Source: Methylobacterium sp. UNC378MF (lineage in GTDB: Bacteria; Pseudomonadota; Alphaproteobacteria; Rhizobiales; Beijerinckiaceae). From it: a DNA stretch of 64,000 bases. The notes below the pieces were generated by a model. The model saw nothing but the letters and a program-made list of their open reading frames with translations. It did no database searches and was not told the DNA's origin. How positions within the stretch are numbered: position 1 is the first letter of the stretch; each line of letters starts with the position of its first letter. The translations under genes and the position numbers were made by a program. The stretch is taken from assembly GCF_900103195.1 (NCBI RefSeq), contig NZ_FMWU01000009.1, positions 124,001 through 188,000 on the forward strand. Reading direction: 5' to 3'. Below, piece after piece: positions 45,270 to 55,361 of the stretch.

Positions 45270-46592
45270 ATGGCCGACGTCACCAACCTCCGCTCCCCCG
45301 CCGAGGCCGGCCTGTCGAAGCTGTTCGAGACCGCCCGCCAGAGCTTCGCCAGCGACGCGACGATCGCGCGCGAGGAGGCGTTCCGCTTCTTCGAGGCGAC
45401 CGGCCTGCCGAGCCGCCGGGTCGAGGCGTTCAAGTACACCGACCTGCGCGCCGCGATCACCGAGGCGGCCCCCCCGGCCGAGGCGCCGAGCCTTGAGGCC
45501 GCCAAGGCCGCCGTGGCGCAGGCCACCGGCTTTGGCGGGATCGAGGCCGCGCGCCTGACCTTCGTGAACGGCCATCTCGTCCGCGAGCTGTCCGACCTCG
45601 ACAGCCTGCCGGACGGCGTCCGCGTCGTGCCGCTCAACGAGGCGCTGACCCAGGGCGACGCCGCCCTGAAGCAGCTCGCTCCGGTGCCCCAGGCGCGTGA
45701 GAACCCGGTCTACCAGCTGAACACCGCCTTCCTGGCGGACGGCGCAGTCATCGCGGTCGCACCCGGCGCGAAGCCGGACCGGCCGGTCCATCTGCGCTTC
45801 GTCGGCTCGGGCGCGGCGCCGTTCTCGACGGCCACCCGCGTGCTCGTGCAGATCGGCGAGGAGGCGGACTTCGCTCTGCTGGAAAGCCATGAAGGTCCGG
45901 ACGGGCTCACCTGCCAGCCGAACGATGCCCTCGACGTGGTGGTCGGCCCGCGGGCGGCTTTCCGGCATACTCGCCTCAACAAGGAGGGTGACGCCACCAT
46001 CGCGCTCTCGACCCTGTCGCTGAAGGTCGAGGCCGAGGGTCAGGTCGAGACCGTGAACCTCGTGACCGGGGCGGTGCTGTCGCGCCACCAGATCTACGTG
46101 CACGTCGCGGGGGACGACACCAACGTCGTGGTGAACGGGGCGGCGATGCTGCGGAACGGCCAGCTCGCCGATTCGACGCTGCTCGCCGACCATGCCGCGG
46201 TTGGCGGCGTCGGCCGCGAGCAGTTCAAGTGGATCATCGACGGCGACGCCACGGGCGTGTTTCAGGGCAAGATCATCGTCCGTCAGGTTGCGCAGAAGAC
46301 CGACGGCAAGATGAAGTCCGATTGCCTCCTCCTCACAGACGAGGGGCAGATGATGAACAAGCCGGAGCTGGAAATCTTCGCCGACGACGTCGCTTGTGGC
46401 CACGGAGCAACCTGCGGCGCGCCGGATCCGGATCTGCTGTTCTACCTGATGGCCCGCGGCTTGCCCCGCCCGGTCGCCGAGAGCCTGCTGGTTCAGGCCT
46501 TCGTGGGCGAAGCTGTGGAGTCTGTCACGCACGAGGGGGCCCGCGCGGCGCTCATCGGCGAGATCGAGGCTTGGCTCAGGGCGCGCGGCTGA
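45270..46592 (+). CDS. sufD: Fe-S cluster assembly scaffold subunit SufD
   Basis: A 440-residue partner of SufB, starting three bases after sufC. It has the SufD N-terminal helical region (GLPSRRVEAFKYTDLRAAI) and the beta-helix core with YVHVAGDDTNVVVNGAAML, VFQGKIIVRQVAQKTDGKM, ELEIFADDVACGHGATCG and the C-terminal LMARGLPRPVAESLLVQAFV. Cys and His in the ACGHGATC segment correspond to the cluster-assembly interface with SufB. Confidence 0.95.
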   Translation: MADVTNLRSPAEAGLSKLFETARQSFASDATIAREEAFRFFEATGLPSRRVEAFKYTDLRAAITEAAPPAEAPSLEAAKAAVAQATGFGGIEAARLTFVNGHLVRELSDLDSLPDGVRVVPLNEALTQGDAALKQLAPVPQARENPVYQLNTAFLADGAVIAVAPGAKPDRPVHLRFVGSGAAPFSTATRVLVQIGEEADFALLESHEGPDGLTCQPNDALDVVVGPRAAFRHTRLNKEGDATIALSTLSLKVEAEGQVETVNLVTGAVLSRHQIYVHVAGDDTNVVVNGAAMLRNGQLADSTLLADHAAVGGVGREQFKWIIDGDATGVFQGKIIVRQVAQKTDGKMKSDCLLLTDEGQMMNKPELEIFADDVACGHGATCGAPDPDLLFYLMARGLPRPVAESLLVQAFVGEAVESVTHEGARAALIGEIEAWLRARG

Positions 46593-46667
46593 CGACCCTG
46601 GCCGACCCGGCTGCAGGGTCGGCCGCTCCTACAACCCGACGCTCATCCGATGGAGCCTGCGCGAGCG

Positions 46668-46724
46668 GGCCTCGAAGGAGGGATCCAGGGACTGCAACGC
46701 CAGCTGGAGGGCTCCTTCGAGGCC
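46668..46724. repeat. Inverted repeat between sufD and sufS
   Basis: Thirteen-base perfect arms, GGCCTCGAAGGAG at 46668-46680 and its complement at 46712-46724, with a 31-base loop, followed by GACCCCTCGGGATGAGGG. It looks like a second type of dispersed intergenic repeat. It sits in the 203-base gap between sufD and sufS. Confidence 0.6.
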
Positions 46725-46795
46725 TCCACTTCGCTCCGACCCCTCGGGATGAGGGCTGTTTTCGGGATCGGCGAAGTTTTCGGAAGGTCGCGACC

Positions 46796-48040
46796 ATGAA
46801 CGCACCCGTCCTCACCCCAGCCTACGACGTCGAGGCGATCCGCAGGGATTTCCCGATTTTGGCGCAGCAGGTTTACGGCAAGCCGCTCGTCTATCTCGAT
46901 AACGCCGCCTCCGCTCAGAAGCCGAGGCAGGTGATCGACGCGATGGTCTCTTGCATGGAGACCGGCTACGCCAACGTCCATCGCGGCCTGCACTACATGG
47001 CGAATGCCGCGACCGAAGGATTCGAGGGCGCGCGCGAGACGACCCGCCAGTTCCTCAACGCCGCCTCGACCGACGAGATCATCTTCACCCGCAATGCCAC
47101 CGAGGCCTACAACCTCGTGGCCTCGTCGATGGGCTGGGCCGGGCTGATCGGCGAAGGGGACGAGATCATCCTCTCGATCATGGAGCACCATTCCAACATC
47201 GTGCCCTGGCACTTCCTGCGCGAGCGCCGCGGCGCCGTGATCAAGTGGGCACCGGTGGACGATGAGGGCAACTTTCTGGTCGAGGAATACGAGAAGCTGT
47301 TCTCACCTCGGACCAAGATGGTGGCGATCACCCACATGTCGAATGTGCTGGGCACCGTGACGCCGGCCGCCGAGATCGTGCGCATCGCCCACGCCCACGG
47401 CGTGCCGGTGCTGCTCGACGGCGCGCAGAGCGCCGTGCACCAGCCGGTCGACGTGCAGGCGCTCGACTGCGACTTCTTCGTCTTCACCGGGCACAAGGTC
47501 TACGGCCCCACCGGGATCGGCGTGCTCTATGGCAAGAAGGAGTGGCTGGAGCGCCTGCCGCCCTATCAGGGCGGCGGCGAGATGATCCGGACGGTGAGCG
47601 AGGACGCGATCACGTACAACGATCCGCCGCATCGGTTCGAAGCCGGCACACCGGCGATCATCGAGGCGGTGGGTCTCGGAGCCGCGCTCGAATACATGAT
47701 GAAGGTCGGGCGCGATGCCATTGCGGCGCACGAGGCTAAACTCACGGCCTACGCGCAGGAGCGGCTCGGCGCGATGAACGCGCTGCGGCTGATCGGCACT
47801 GCGCCGGGGAAAGGCGGCGTGATCGCCTTCGAGATGAAGGGGGCGCATGCGCACGACATCGCCACCGTGATCGACCGCCAGGGCGTCGCCGTGCGGGCCG
47901 GGACGCATTGCGCCATGCCGCTGCTCAAGCGCTTCGGCGTGACCTCGACCTGCCGGGCCTCGTTCGGCCTCTACAACACCACCGCGGAGATCGATGCCCT
48001 TGCCGAAGCGCTCGGTCGAGCAGAAATGCTGTTCACCTGA
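46796..48040 (+). CDS. sufS: Cysteine desulfurase SufS
   Basis: A 414-residue class II desulfurase. The PLP lysine is in FVFTGHKVYGPTGIGVLYG and the catalytic cysteine in VRAGTHCAMPLL, with the short active loop typical of SufS. Early landmarks are YLDNAASAQKPRQVIDAM and NVHRGLHYMAN. A GGAAGG Shine-Dalgarno is eight bases before the ATG. It supplies persulfide sulfur to SufB, normally with help from SufE, which is not seen in the window. Confidence 0.94.
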   Translation: MNAPVLTPAYDVEAIRRDFPILAQQVYGKPLVYLDNAASAQKPRQVIDAMVSCMETGYANVHRGLHYMANAATEGFEGARETTRQFLNAASTDEIIFTRNATEAYNLVASSMGWAGLIGEGDEIILSIMEHHSNIVPWHFLRERRGAVIKWAPVDDEGNFLVEEYEKLFSPRTKMVAITHMSNVLGTVTPAAEIVRIAHAHGVPVLLDGAQSAVHQPVDVQALDCDFFVFTGHKVYGPTGIGVLYGKKEWLERLPPYQGGGEMIRTVSEDAITYNDPPHRFEAGTPAIIEAVGLGAALEYMMKVGRDAIAAHEAKLTAYAQERLGAMNALRLIGTAPGKGGVIAFEMKGAHAHDIATVIDRQGVAVRAGTHCAMPLLKRFGVTSTCRASFGLYNTTAEIDALAEALGRAEMLFT

Positions 48041-48091
48041 TATCTGGTTCGTGGCTGGTCCCGTCCGCACGGGTCCGGGGAGAGTGAAGCG

Positions 48092-48475
48092 ATGACCACC
48101 GACGCCACCATTACGGGGGGCATGAACGCCCCCGCCGTCGCCGGCGATTCCGCGATCCCGCCGGCGGAGATGGATCGCCTGACCGACGACATCGTCGCGG
48201 CGCTGAAGACGGTCTACGATCCCGAGATTCCGGCCGACATCTACGAGCTTGGCCTGATCTACAAGGTCGACATCGGCGACGATCGGAACGTCGCGATCGA
48301 CATGACACTGACCGCTCCCGGCTGCCCGGTGGCAGGCGAGATGCCCGGTTGGGTGGAGAACGCGGTGAGCGCCGTGCCGGGCGTGCAATCCTGCGCGGTA
48401 ACCATGGTGTTCGATCCGCCCTGGGACCAGAGCCGCATGTCGGACGAGGCCCGCGTCGCCCTCGACATGTGGTAG
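48092..48475 (+). CDS. SUF-associated DUF59/MIP18 protein (SufT-like)
   Basis: A 127-residue protein ending the suf operon. After about 30 unconserved residues comes the DUF59 domain: IVAALKTVYDPEIPADIYEL, then GLIYKVDIGD, MTLTAPGCPVAGEMP with the conserved cysteine, and VTMVFDPPWDQSRMSDEAR. Members of this family in suf operons take part in Fe-S cluster maturation or delivery. An A-type carrier (sufA), often next in related genomes, is not found downstream. Confidence 0.9.
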   Translation: MTTDATITGGMNAPAVAGDSAIPPAEMDRLTDDIVAALKTVYDPEIPADIYELGLIYKVDIGDDRNVAIDMTLTAPGCPVAGEMPGWVENAVSAVPGVQSCAVTMVFDPPWDQSRMSDEARVALDMW

Positions 48476-48635
48476 GGCGGTCCGGACGCTCAGGGGTCCT
48501 AAAGACGCCGCCGGGTGCGGCGCAACGACATCTGCCACGCCGGGTCCACTTTGCCGCAACAGAGGCCTGCCTCGCTTCCGTCGCGGCGCGGATGAAGAAC
48601 GGGATTTCCCTCATATGCGGCGATCTACGTAGCCG

Positions 48636-48651
48636 TTAATGCCGCGCTAAC
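48636..48651 (+). promoter_or_regulatory. CtrA-like site, one mismatch
   Basis: TTAA, seven bases, then CTAAC, differing from the CtrA consensus TTAA-N7-TTAAC at one position. It lies 70 bases before the small membrane protein gene at 48721. Confidence 0.3.
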
Positions 48652-48720
48652 CATGACCACGCAGATCGGGGGCGGCCGCTGCGAGAGCGGCCATTCCCGC
48701 GACATGGTTGGTGGAAACGA

Positions 48721-49053
48721 ATGGCTTCGGGCTATGTGGTCGCGACGTTCCTGGAGGCGGCCGGGTTGGTCGGCCTCGTGATCGCGGTGCTCAAAATGCG
48801 GACGGAGCGGCGGGCAAAGGCCGTCGAATTGCGGAGCTTCCTCCGCTCCGGACTGATCCCGGCTGCCGACATCGTCGGAGCGCGCCGGCTCACGGAAGGC
48901 GCCTCGCGGGCGGTCGCCGTCCCGTTCACCCCCGGTCGTGGGAGTGGGTCGCCCGCGCATCCATCAGCCGCTCGCTCGGCGCTCGAACGTGCCATTGTGC
49001 GCGGCGGCCCCGCTCCGCGAACGATTCCCACCAACGCAATCAGCGCAGGATGA
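48721..49053 (+). CDS. Small hypothetical membrane-anchored protein
   Basis: A 110-residue product starting MASGYVVATFLEAAGLVGLV, which forms a membrane helix to about residue 23, then a basic cytosolic KMRTERRAKAVELRSFLR stretch. The C-terminal 45 residues are low-complexity (Ser, Pro, Arg, Ala) and may be partly non-coding in character. No family is recognised. Confidence 0.4.
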   Translation: MASGYVVATFLEAAGLVGLVIAVLKMRTERRAKAVELRSFLRSGLIPAADIVGARRLTEGASRAVAVPFTPGRGSGSPAHPSAARSALERAIVRGGPAPRTIPTNAISAG

Positions 49054-49129
49054 TGTCGAGGCCGCTGCCGAAGAGAACCACGACGCTGAGCGTCAGCATG
49101 AACTTCAGGTCCTCGAGATGGGCGCTCAT
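49040..49129 (-). CDS. Possible 29-residue membrane peptide
   Basis: An ATG with GAGGA eight to nine bases upstream, then MSAHLEDLKFMLTLSVVVLF and a short GSGLDIILR end. The central hydrophobic helix and good ribosome site make a real small membrane peptide plausible. It overlaps the 3' end of the opposite-strand gene by 14 bases. Confidence 0.45.
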   Translation of the reverse strand: MSAHLEDLKFMLTLSVVVLFGSGLDIILR

Positions 49130-49353
49130 GATCGATCCTCGTTGTTCGGCGAATTGGCTGCCGCTCGGATGACCGATCATCACCAAATGAGCGGGATTTT
49201 CGCGAGTCCTTTCAGGATCCGTTAGGGATTTACCGACCGTTTCCGTTTACTAACGTTACCAATGCGTTAAGGTAGGATCCCCGGGCAGCGGCTCATTCTG
49301 GTCCGAAGATGCGCCACGACGCGCTCCTTCCGGGACGCGCGAAGGATCGAGCC

Positions 49354-49665
49354 ATGTCTACACCCGCGCGCAAGCCAGTCCGGCGGGCGGTCGACTGGAT
49401 GTTCCGCGACCGAACCACCGGAGCGATCACGGTCGCGCAATGGCCGAACCTGCCGCTCTGGCTGTTCGCGGGCTTCAGCCTAGCCGGTTGGTTGGCACAG
49501 GACCGGGGAGAACTCGCCTCCTGGCTAACGCTCGGGGCCGATATAGCGTTGGCGTGGTGGGCGGCCGATGAACTTCTGCGCGGGGTGAATCCCTGGCGCC
49601 GGATCCTCGGCGCCGTGACGCTCGTCGGTCTGGCTACGCTGATCACGCTTCGGAGAGCGGCCTAG
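49354..49665 (+). CDS. Small membrane protein
   Basis: A 103-residue protein with a basic N-terminus (VRRAVDWMFRDRTTGAITVA) and about three hydrophobic segments: LPLWLFAGFSLAGWLA, LTLGADIALAWWAADELL and ILGAVTLVGLATLITL. The pattern DRTTGAITVAQWPNLPLWLF with LAWWAADELLRGVNPWRR recurs in uncharacterised bacterial membrane proteins. An ATG at 49309 would add 15 residues. The function is unknown. Confidence 0.6.
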   Translation: MSTPARKPVRRAVDWMFRDRTTGAITVAQWPNLPLWLFAGFSLAGWLAQDRGELASWLTLGADIALAWWAADELLRGVNPWRRILGAVTLVGLATLITLRRAA

Positions 49666-49939
49666 CGCGGGCAGGGCGAAGCCGAAGATTGTATTGCCGA
49701 AGCACATCTCTGCGCGGCCGTAACCTGGCTCAGATGAAACACGTACACCTGTCAGCAAATGACGCTGTTTCGCGGCTGCCGACGCGTCGTTCGTCAAGCG
49801 CCTTGCCGAAGGCGGGATCATAACGGCAGGTTGCACCTGCCGAGAAAGTGTGAATGGTCGAGCCACGCGCTTCGCGAACGGCGCATGTTGGACATCCCGC
49901 GCGTTTTGGCTCGGCTGACGAATTGGTTTCGATGAGATC

Positions 49940-50191
49940 ATGGCGGACGCGGGGGGATTCGATCTCGACGGCAGAGCGAAACCTGCTGATGAGCGGGAAG
50001 TGCTGCTTCGCCAGATTGCCGACGCGCTGAGGATGCCGGTCTCGACCTTCCGGAGACCGGCAGGGTCTTCGAGGGGGCGCGGTCCGAGCGCGGGGGAATG
50101 TGTCGCTCTGCTCACGGCCTTCTCGCGCATCGAAGACGCGGATCTTCGAAAGGAATGCGTGGCGCTGGTGGAGCGCTACAGTCGCACGTAA
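49940..50191 (+). CDS. Small hypothetical protein, possible regulator fragment
   Basis: An 83-residue polar protein. The C-terminal half (AGECVALLTAFSRIEDADLRK, in two parts) resembles the tails of many alphaproteobacterial HTH regulators that end in a helix pattern of ELLxAFxRIxDxxLRxxCLxLV. The N-terminal part (REVLLRQIADALRMPVSTFR) looks like one or two helices of an HTH but is too short for a full domain. It could be a stand-alone small regulator or a truncated one. Confidence 0.5.
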   Translation: MADAGGFDLDGRAKPADEREVLLRQIADALRMPVSTFRRPAGSSRGRGPSAGECVALLTAFSRIEDADLRKECVALVERYSRT

Positions 50192-50362
50192 GCGGCGGGC
50201 GTGCCCGTGGTGCGGTGGCACACACGGGATCCGTCAGCGCCGTGAATACAGCATGCTATAGGGGCGCCCGTTGTCGGAGCCGGTCCGCACGGTCGGCTAC
50301 CGCGCACGGCGGCGGTCTCACGGCTGCCGGCACCGTGCATGCCCAGCTCGCTCCAGGCCCCG

Positions 50363-51291
<929 letters not shown>

Positions 51292-51295
<4 letters not shown>

Positions 51296-52071
51296 GCGCG
51301 GCGTTCACGATGAACTGGCCGGCGGTCCGGTCTATCTATCGGTTCGAGATGGGCCGCTTCTGGCGCACGGCCGGACAGAGCATCCTGGCTCCCGTCATCT
51401 CGACCACCCTGTACTTCGTAGTCTTCGGCGCGGCGATCGGCTCCCGGGTCTCGGCGGTTGACGGCGTGCCCTACGGGCTGTTCATCGTGCCGGGCCTGAT
51501 CATGCTCTCACTTCTGACGCAGAGCATCTCGAACGCCTCGTTCGGCATCTACTTCCCGCGCTTCGCCGGCACGATCTACGAGATCCTGTCGGCGCCGATC
51601 TCGCCACTGGAGGTCGTGCTGGGCTTCGTCGGCGCGGCGGCCTCAAAATCGATCCTGATCGGGCTGATCATCCTGGCGACCTCGGCCCTGTTCGTGCCGC
51701 TGCGGATCGACCACCCGTTCTGGATGATCGGCTTCCTGCTGCTCACGGCGGTGACGTTCAGCCTGTTCGGCTTCGTCATCGGCCTCTGGGCCGACGGCTT
51801 CGAGAAGCTGCAGCTCGTGCCGCTCCTCATTGTGACGCCACTGACCTTCCTGGGCGGCAGCTTCTACGCCATCGGCATGCTGCCGCCGTTCTGGCACGCG
51901 GTCAGCCTGCTCAACCCGGTCGTGTACCTGATCAGCGGCTTCCGCTGGGCGTTCTTCGGCAAGGCGGATGTGAACATCGCGGTCAGCCTCGGCATGACCG
52001 CGCTGTTCCTGGTGATCTGCCTCGGCCTCGTGACCTACATCTTCCGGACCGGATACCGGCTGAAGAGCTGA
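51292..52071 (+). CDS. ABC-2 type permease, YadH type
   Basis: A 259-residue membrane protein with six helices of the ABC-2 family. Landmarks are [40 protein letters not shown], the [20 protein letters not shown] loop and [20 protein letters not shown]. It is translationally coupled to the ATPase (ATGA). Together they form a complete two-gene exporter of YadGH type; the substrate is unknown. Confidence 0.88.
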
Positions 52072-52075
52072 CGCC

Positions 52076-52840
52076 TCAGGGCTGCGCGGCCAGGAAGGAC
52101 AGCACCCCGTCCCGATGCGGCTTGGCGCCGACCGCGGTGGAGTGGTCCTTGCCCTCGATCTCAAGCGCCCGCGCATCCGGGATCAGTGCGGCCAATCCCG
52201 GGCCGGAGCCAGCCACCGTATCGAGCGTCCCGACCGAGACCAGCACCGGCACCTCGATCTGCGCGAGTTCGGCGCGGCTCAGCGTCTGGCGCGAGCCGCG
52301 CATGCAGGCGGCCAGCGCCCGCAGGTCGCTCCGGGTCTGCTCGGCGAAGGTACGGAAGGCCGCGGCCGTTGGGTTGGGCGCCGGCGTTCCGGCGGGCGCC
52401 TCCAGCGCCTCGGCAATGCCCGAGGGCAGGCCCTTGCCCTCGACGAGATGCATCCCGAGGCCGCCGATCAGGGCCGAGCGCACCCGGTTCGCGTGGTCCA
52501 GGGCGATATGGGCGGTGATCCGCCCACCCATGGAGTAGCCCATGACGTGGGCGCGCGCGATGCCGAGATGGTCGAGCAGCCTGATCGCGTCACCGGCCAT
52601 CGCCTCGGAGCTGTAGGCGGCCGGGTCGTAGAGCTTCTCGCTCTCGCCGTGGCCGCGATTGTCCAGCGCGATGGCGCGGTAGCCGGCCTGGGTCAGAGCC
52701 CGTACCCACTGGGTGTTGACCCAGTTGACCGCGTGGTTCGACGCAAAGCCGTGGATCAGCAGGATCGGCTTGCCGGCCCCATCGGCGGGCGGGACGTCGA
52801 TATAGGCGATCCGCACGCCGTCGGAATTGAAGGACTCCAT
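52076..52840 (-). CDS. Alpha/beta hydrolase
   Basis: A 254-residue esterase-like hydrolase. Oxyanion region LLIHGFASNHAVNW, then ALDNRGHGESEKLYD, nucleophile motif GYSMGGRIT, acid in VGTLDTVAG and catalytic histidine in GKDHSTAVG. The start MESFNSDGVRIAYID is preferred; a GTG at 52873 would add 11 residues. It is convergent with the ABC permease, with four bases between their stop codons. Natural substrate unknown. Confidence 0.85.
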   Translation of the reverse strand: MESFNSDGVRIAYIDVPPADGAGKPILLIHGFASNHAVNWVNTQWVRALTQAGYRAIALDNRGHGESEKLYDPAAYSSEAMAGDAIRLLDHLGIARAHVMGYSMGGRITAHIALDHANRVRSALIGGLGMHLVEGKGLPSGIAEALEAPAGTPAPNPTAAAFRTFAEQTRSDLRALAACMRGSRQTLSRAELAQIEVPVLVSVGTLDTVAGSGPGLAALIPDARALEIEGKDHSTAVGAKPHRDGVLSFLAAQP

Positions 52841-52956
52841 GCCGCACAACCTGTGTTCATCAAGCTCGGCCACGGCTTAGACCACCCGGGCGCGCGGGAG
52901 CAACGCGGATCGATCCGCTTGCGGGTCGGGGCGCCGACTGGCAAACCGCCCCGGTC

Positions 52957-53799
52957 ATGACGGACACGCAGCCCTACGGCACCTATGAACCGTCCGGTCT
53001 CGTGGCGGCGATCACACGCCGCACGAACCGGATCCCGGCCGAGTCTTGGTACGGACGGCGCCTCGCGCTGTTCCTGCGCCGGATCGCCATCGCACGGCTC
53101 GGGGGCAAACCCCTCGACGTAACCCGTTACGGTGCGCGGATGCGGCTGCACCCCTACAACAACAACTGCGAGAAGAAGGTGCTCTTCACACCGCAGTTCT
53201 TCGATCCGGAGGAGCGAGCGCTCCTTGAGAAGCGTCTGCCGAAGGACTGCGTCTTCCTCGACATCGGCGCCAATGTCGGCGCTTATGCCCTGTGCGTGGC
53301 TGCCTTTTCCGGACCGGGCGCGCGGATCGTCGCGGTCGAGCCGCAGCCCGACGTGTTCGACCGCCTGACCTACAACATCGCCCAGAACCCGTTCCACACC
53401 GTCAAGGCGGTCGCCTGCGCGATCGCCGACAAGGCCGGCGAGTTGACCCTGTTCATCGATCCGCGCAACCGCGGCGAGTCGAGCCTGCGCATCGTCGGCA
53501 CCAATGAGGGGGCGCGGATCACCGTGCCGGCGGTGACGCTCCTCGAACTCCTGCGCAGCGAGGGCCTCAGCCGGGTCGATGCCATCAAGCTCGACGTCGA
53601 GGGCGCCGAGGACCTGATCCTGGAGCCCTTCCTCCGCGAGGCGCCGGAGGCGCTTCTGCCGCGGATCCTGCTGGTCGAGAACGGCACCGGCCAATGGCAG
53701 CTCGACCTGCCGCAGCATCTGGCGCGCTGCGGCTATCGTGAGATCGCGCGCTCCCGGCTGAACCTGATGTTCGAGCGCGGCGCCGTCAGGGCGGCGTGA
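52957..53799 (+). CDS. FkbM-family methyltransferase
   Basis: A 280-residue SAM-dependent methyltransferase. The SAM motif is FLDIGANVGAYALCVAA, followed by VAVEPQPDVFDRLTYNIAQN and the conserved AIKLDVEGAEDLILEPFL of the FkbM domain. The N-terminal 80 residues (RYGARMRLHPYNNNCEKKVL) are typical of the stand-alone members involved in surface glycan or lipid methylation. Its 3' end overlaps that of the convergent sfsA gene by 14 bases. Confidence 0.87.
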   Translation: MTDTQPYGTYEPSGLVAAITRRTNRIPAESWYGRRLALFLRRIAIARLGGKPLDVTRYGARMRLHPYNNNCEKKVLFTPQFFDPEERALLEKRLPKDCVFLDIGANVGAYALCVAAFSGPGARIVAVEPQPDVFDRLTYNIAQNPFHTVKAVACAIADKAGELTLFIDPRNRGESSLRIVGTNEGARITVPAVTLLELLRSEGLSRVDAIKLDVEGAEDLILEPFLREAPEALLPRILLVENGTGQWQLDLPQHLARCGYREIARSRLNLMFERGAVRAA

Positions 53800-54499
53800 C
53801 CACCGGAATCTCCTCGGCGATCGTGACGCCCGCCGGCCCGACGGCGCATCGGTAGGCATGGACCGCCACACCCGCCGCCCGCGCGTCCCGAAATGCGCGG
53901 TCGAAGGCGGGGTCGATGTCCCGGGCGACATCGAAGGCCTCGGCTTGCATCTGCACGACGATGACCACGAGCGCGCGCCCGCCCTCGGCTACGACCTGGG
54001 CGAGATCGCGCATGTGCCGGGCGCTGCGGGCGGCCTTGCAGTCGGGAAATTCCGCGAGGCCCGCCCGCCGCATCAGGTGGCAGTTCTTGACCTCGACATG
54101 GCAGGGCCCGGCCTCCGTGCCGCTCGCCAGGAAATCGACACGGCTCGCCTCGGCGTAGCGCACCTCCGGCTTCAGCGCATCGTACCCGACAAGCGGCGCG
54201 ATCGCGCCGGCCTGGAAGGCCTCCGCCAGGAGCGCGTTCGGCCGCATCGTGTTGATGCCGACCCACTGCACCCCACCGGGCAGATCGGCCTCCACCAGCT
54301 CCCAGGTGAGCGGCAGCTTCCGGGCCGGGTTGGTCGAGCGGGACAGCAGAACGCGGGCGCCTGGCGTGTTCAGCCCGAGCATGGCTCCGGGATTGGGGCA
54401 GTGGACGGTGACGCGACCGTCATCGGTGTCGATGTCGGCGAGGAAGCGCTTGTAACGCTGCACGAGCCGACCCGTCAGGAGCGGCGCGGCGAACTGCAT
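53786..54499 (-). CDS. sfsA: SfsA-family nuclease
   Basis: A 237-residue protein. Motifs are LVQRYKRFLADI, HCPNPGAMLG, GINTMRPNALLAEAF, the nuclease-like VDFLAS and HVEVKNCHLMR segments, and FPDCKAARSARHMRDL. The family is linked to sugar fermentation stimulation in E. coli and has the fold of DNA-binding nucleases. The start at 54499 has an AGGA site upstream; ATG 54517 would add six residues. Confidence 0.92.
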   Translation of the reverse strand: MQFAAPLLTGRLVQRYKRFLADIDTDDGRVTVHCPNPGAMLGLNTPGARVLLSRSTNPARKLPLTWELVEADLPGGVQWVGINTMRPNALLAEAFQAGAIAPLVGYDALKPEVRYAEASRVDFLASGTEAGPCHVEVKNCHLMRRAGLAEFPDCKAARSARHMRDLAQVVAEGGRALVVIVVQMQAEAFDVARDIDPAFDRAFRDARAAGVAVHAYRCAVGPAGVTIAEEIPVVTPP

Positions 54500-54576
54500 G
54501 GGATCCTCGGGGTTCACATAGTCGCGGGCTGCGGCCGCGCTATCTGCCTGCAGGATCCGCCCGACGCCAGAGTTCC

Positions 54577-55317
54577 ATGAATCAGCCTGCCGAATCCGTG
54601 ACCGCCGCGATCCTCGTCATCGGCGATGAGATCCTGACGGGTCGTACCAAGGACAAGAATATCGGCACGATCGCCGACTTCCTCACCGCCGCCGGGATCG
54701 ACCTGCGCGAGGTCCGGATCGTGCCCGACGAAGCCGCCATGATCGTCGAGGCGGTCAACGCGCTGCGCGCCCGCTACACCTACCTCTTCACCACGGGCGG
54801 CATCGGACCGACCCACGACGACATCACCGCCGATTGCGTGGCCGAGGCCTTCGGGGTCGGCATCGACGTCGACGAGCGGGCCCGCGCGATGCTGCTGGAG
54901 CGGCACAAGCCCGAGGATCTCAACGAGGCCCGCCTGCGCATGGCGCGGATCCCATTCGGGGCCGACCTGATCGCCAATCCGGTGTCCAAGGCGCCGGGCT
55001 TCCGGATCGGCAATGTCCACGTGATGGCCGGCGTGCCGAGCATCATGCAGGCAATGCTGGATTCGATCGCCCCGACGCTGAAGGGCGGCGCAGCGATGCT
55101 CTCCGAGACGATCGAGGCAGCCGGACTGCCGGAGGGCACCTACGCGGGCGGCCTCGGCGAAATCGCGAAGGCGCGGCCCTTCGTCTCGATCGGCTCCTAT
55201 CCGGCGATCACCCCGGAGGGGTTCCGCAACCGGATCGTCGTGCGCAGCCGGGATCCCGGCGCGCTCGCCGAGGCGCGCAACGCCGTTGAGGCGCTGCTGG
55301 CGCGGCTCTCGGCCTGA
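54577..55317 (+). CDS. CinA-N/MoaB-like molybdopterin-binding domain protein
   Basis: A 246-residue protein made of the CinA N-terminal domain alone: AAILVIGDEILTGRTKDKN, VRIVPDEAAMIVEAVNAL, LFTTGGIGPTHDDITADCVA and PGFRIGNVHVMAGVPSIM. Full CinA carries an additional C-terminal nicotinamide-mononucleotide deamidase domain, which is missing here, as is usual for alphaproteobacterial copies. The N-domain has been linked to ADP-ribose or molybdopterin-like ligands. The specific role here is unknown. Confidence 0.88.
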   Translation: MNQPAESVTAAILVIGDEILTGRTKDKNIGTIADFLTAAGIDLREVRIVPDEAAMIVEAVNALRARYTYLFTTGGIGPTHDDITADCVAEAFGVGIDVDERARAMLLERHKPEDLNEARLRMARIPFGADLIANPVSKAPGFRIGNVHVMAGVPSIMQAMLDSIAPTLKGGAAMLSETIEAAGLPEGTYAGGLGEIAKARPFVSIGSYPAITPEGFRNRIVVRSRDPGALAEARNAVEALLARLSA

Positions 55318-55361
55318 CTTGTCACTGTCCAAACGATCGGGTTGCGTAGCGGGGCTGGTGG

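Noticed and set aside
49735..49824. A 29-codon ORF starting ATGAAACACGTA
   Set aside because: No Shine-Dalgarno, polar and Ser/Arg-rich product without membrane helix or motif. Nothing distinguishes it from chance.
49824..49842. CGGCAGGT-TGC-ACCTGCCG hairpin as a regulatory site
   Set aside because: It is a perfect but short hairpin in a gap with no clear gene end or promoter on either side. I could not tie it to any function.
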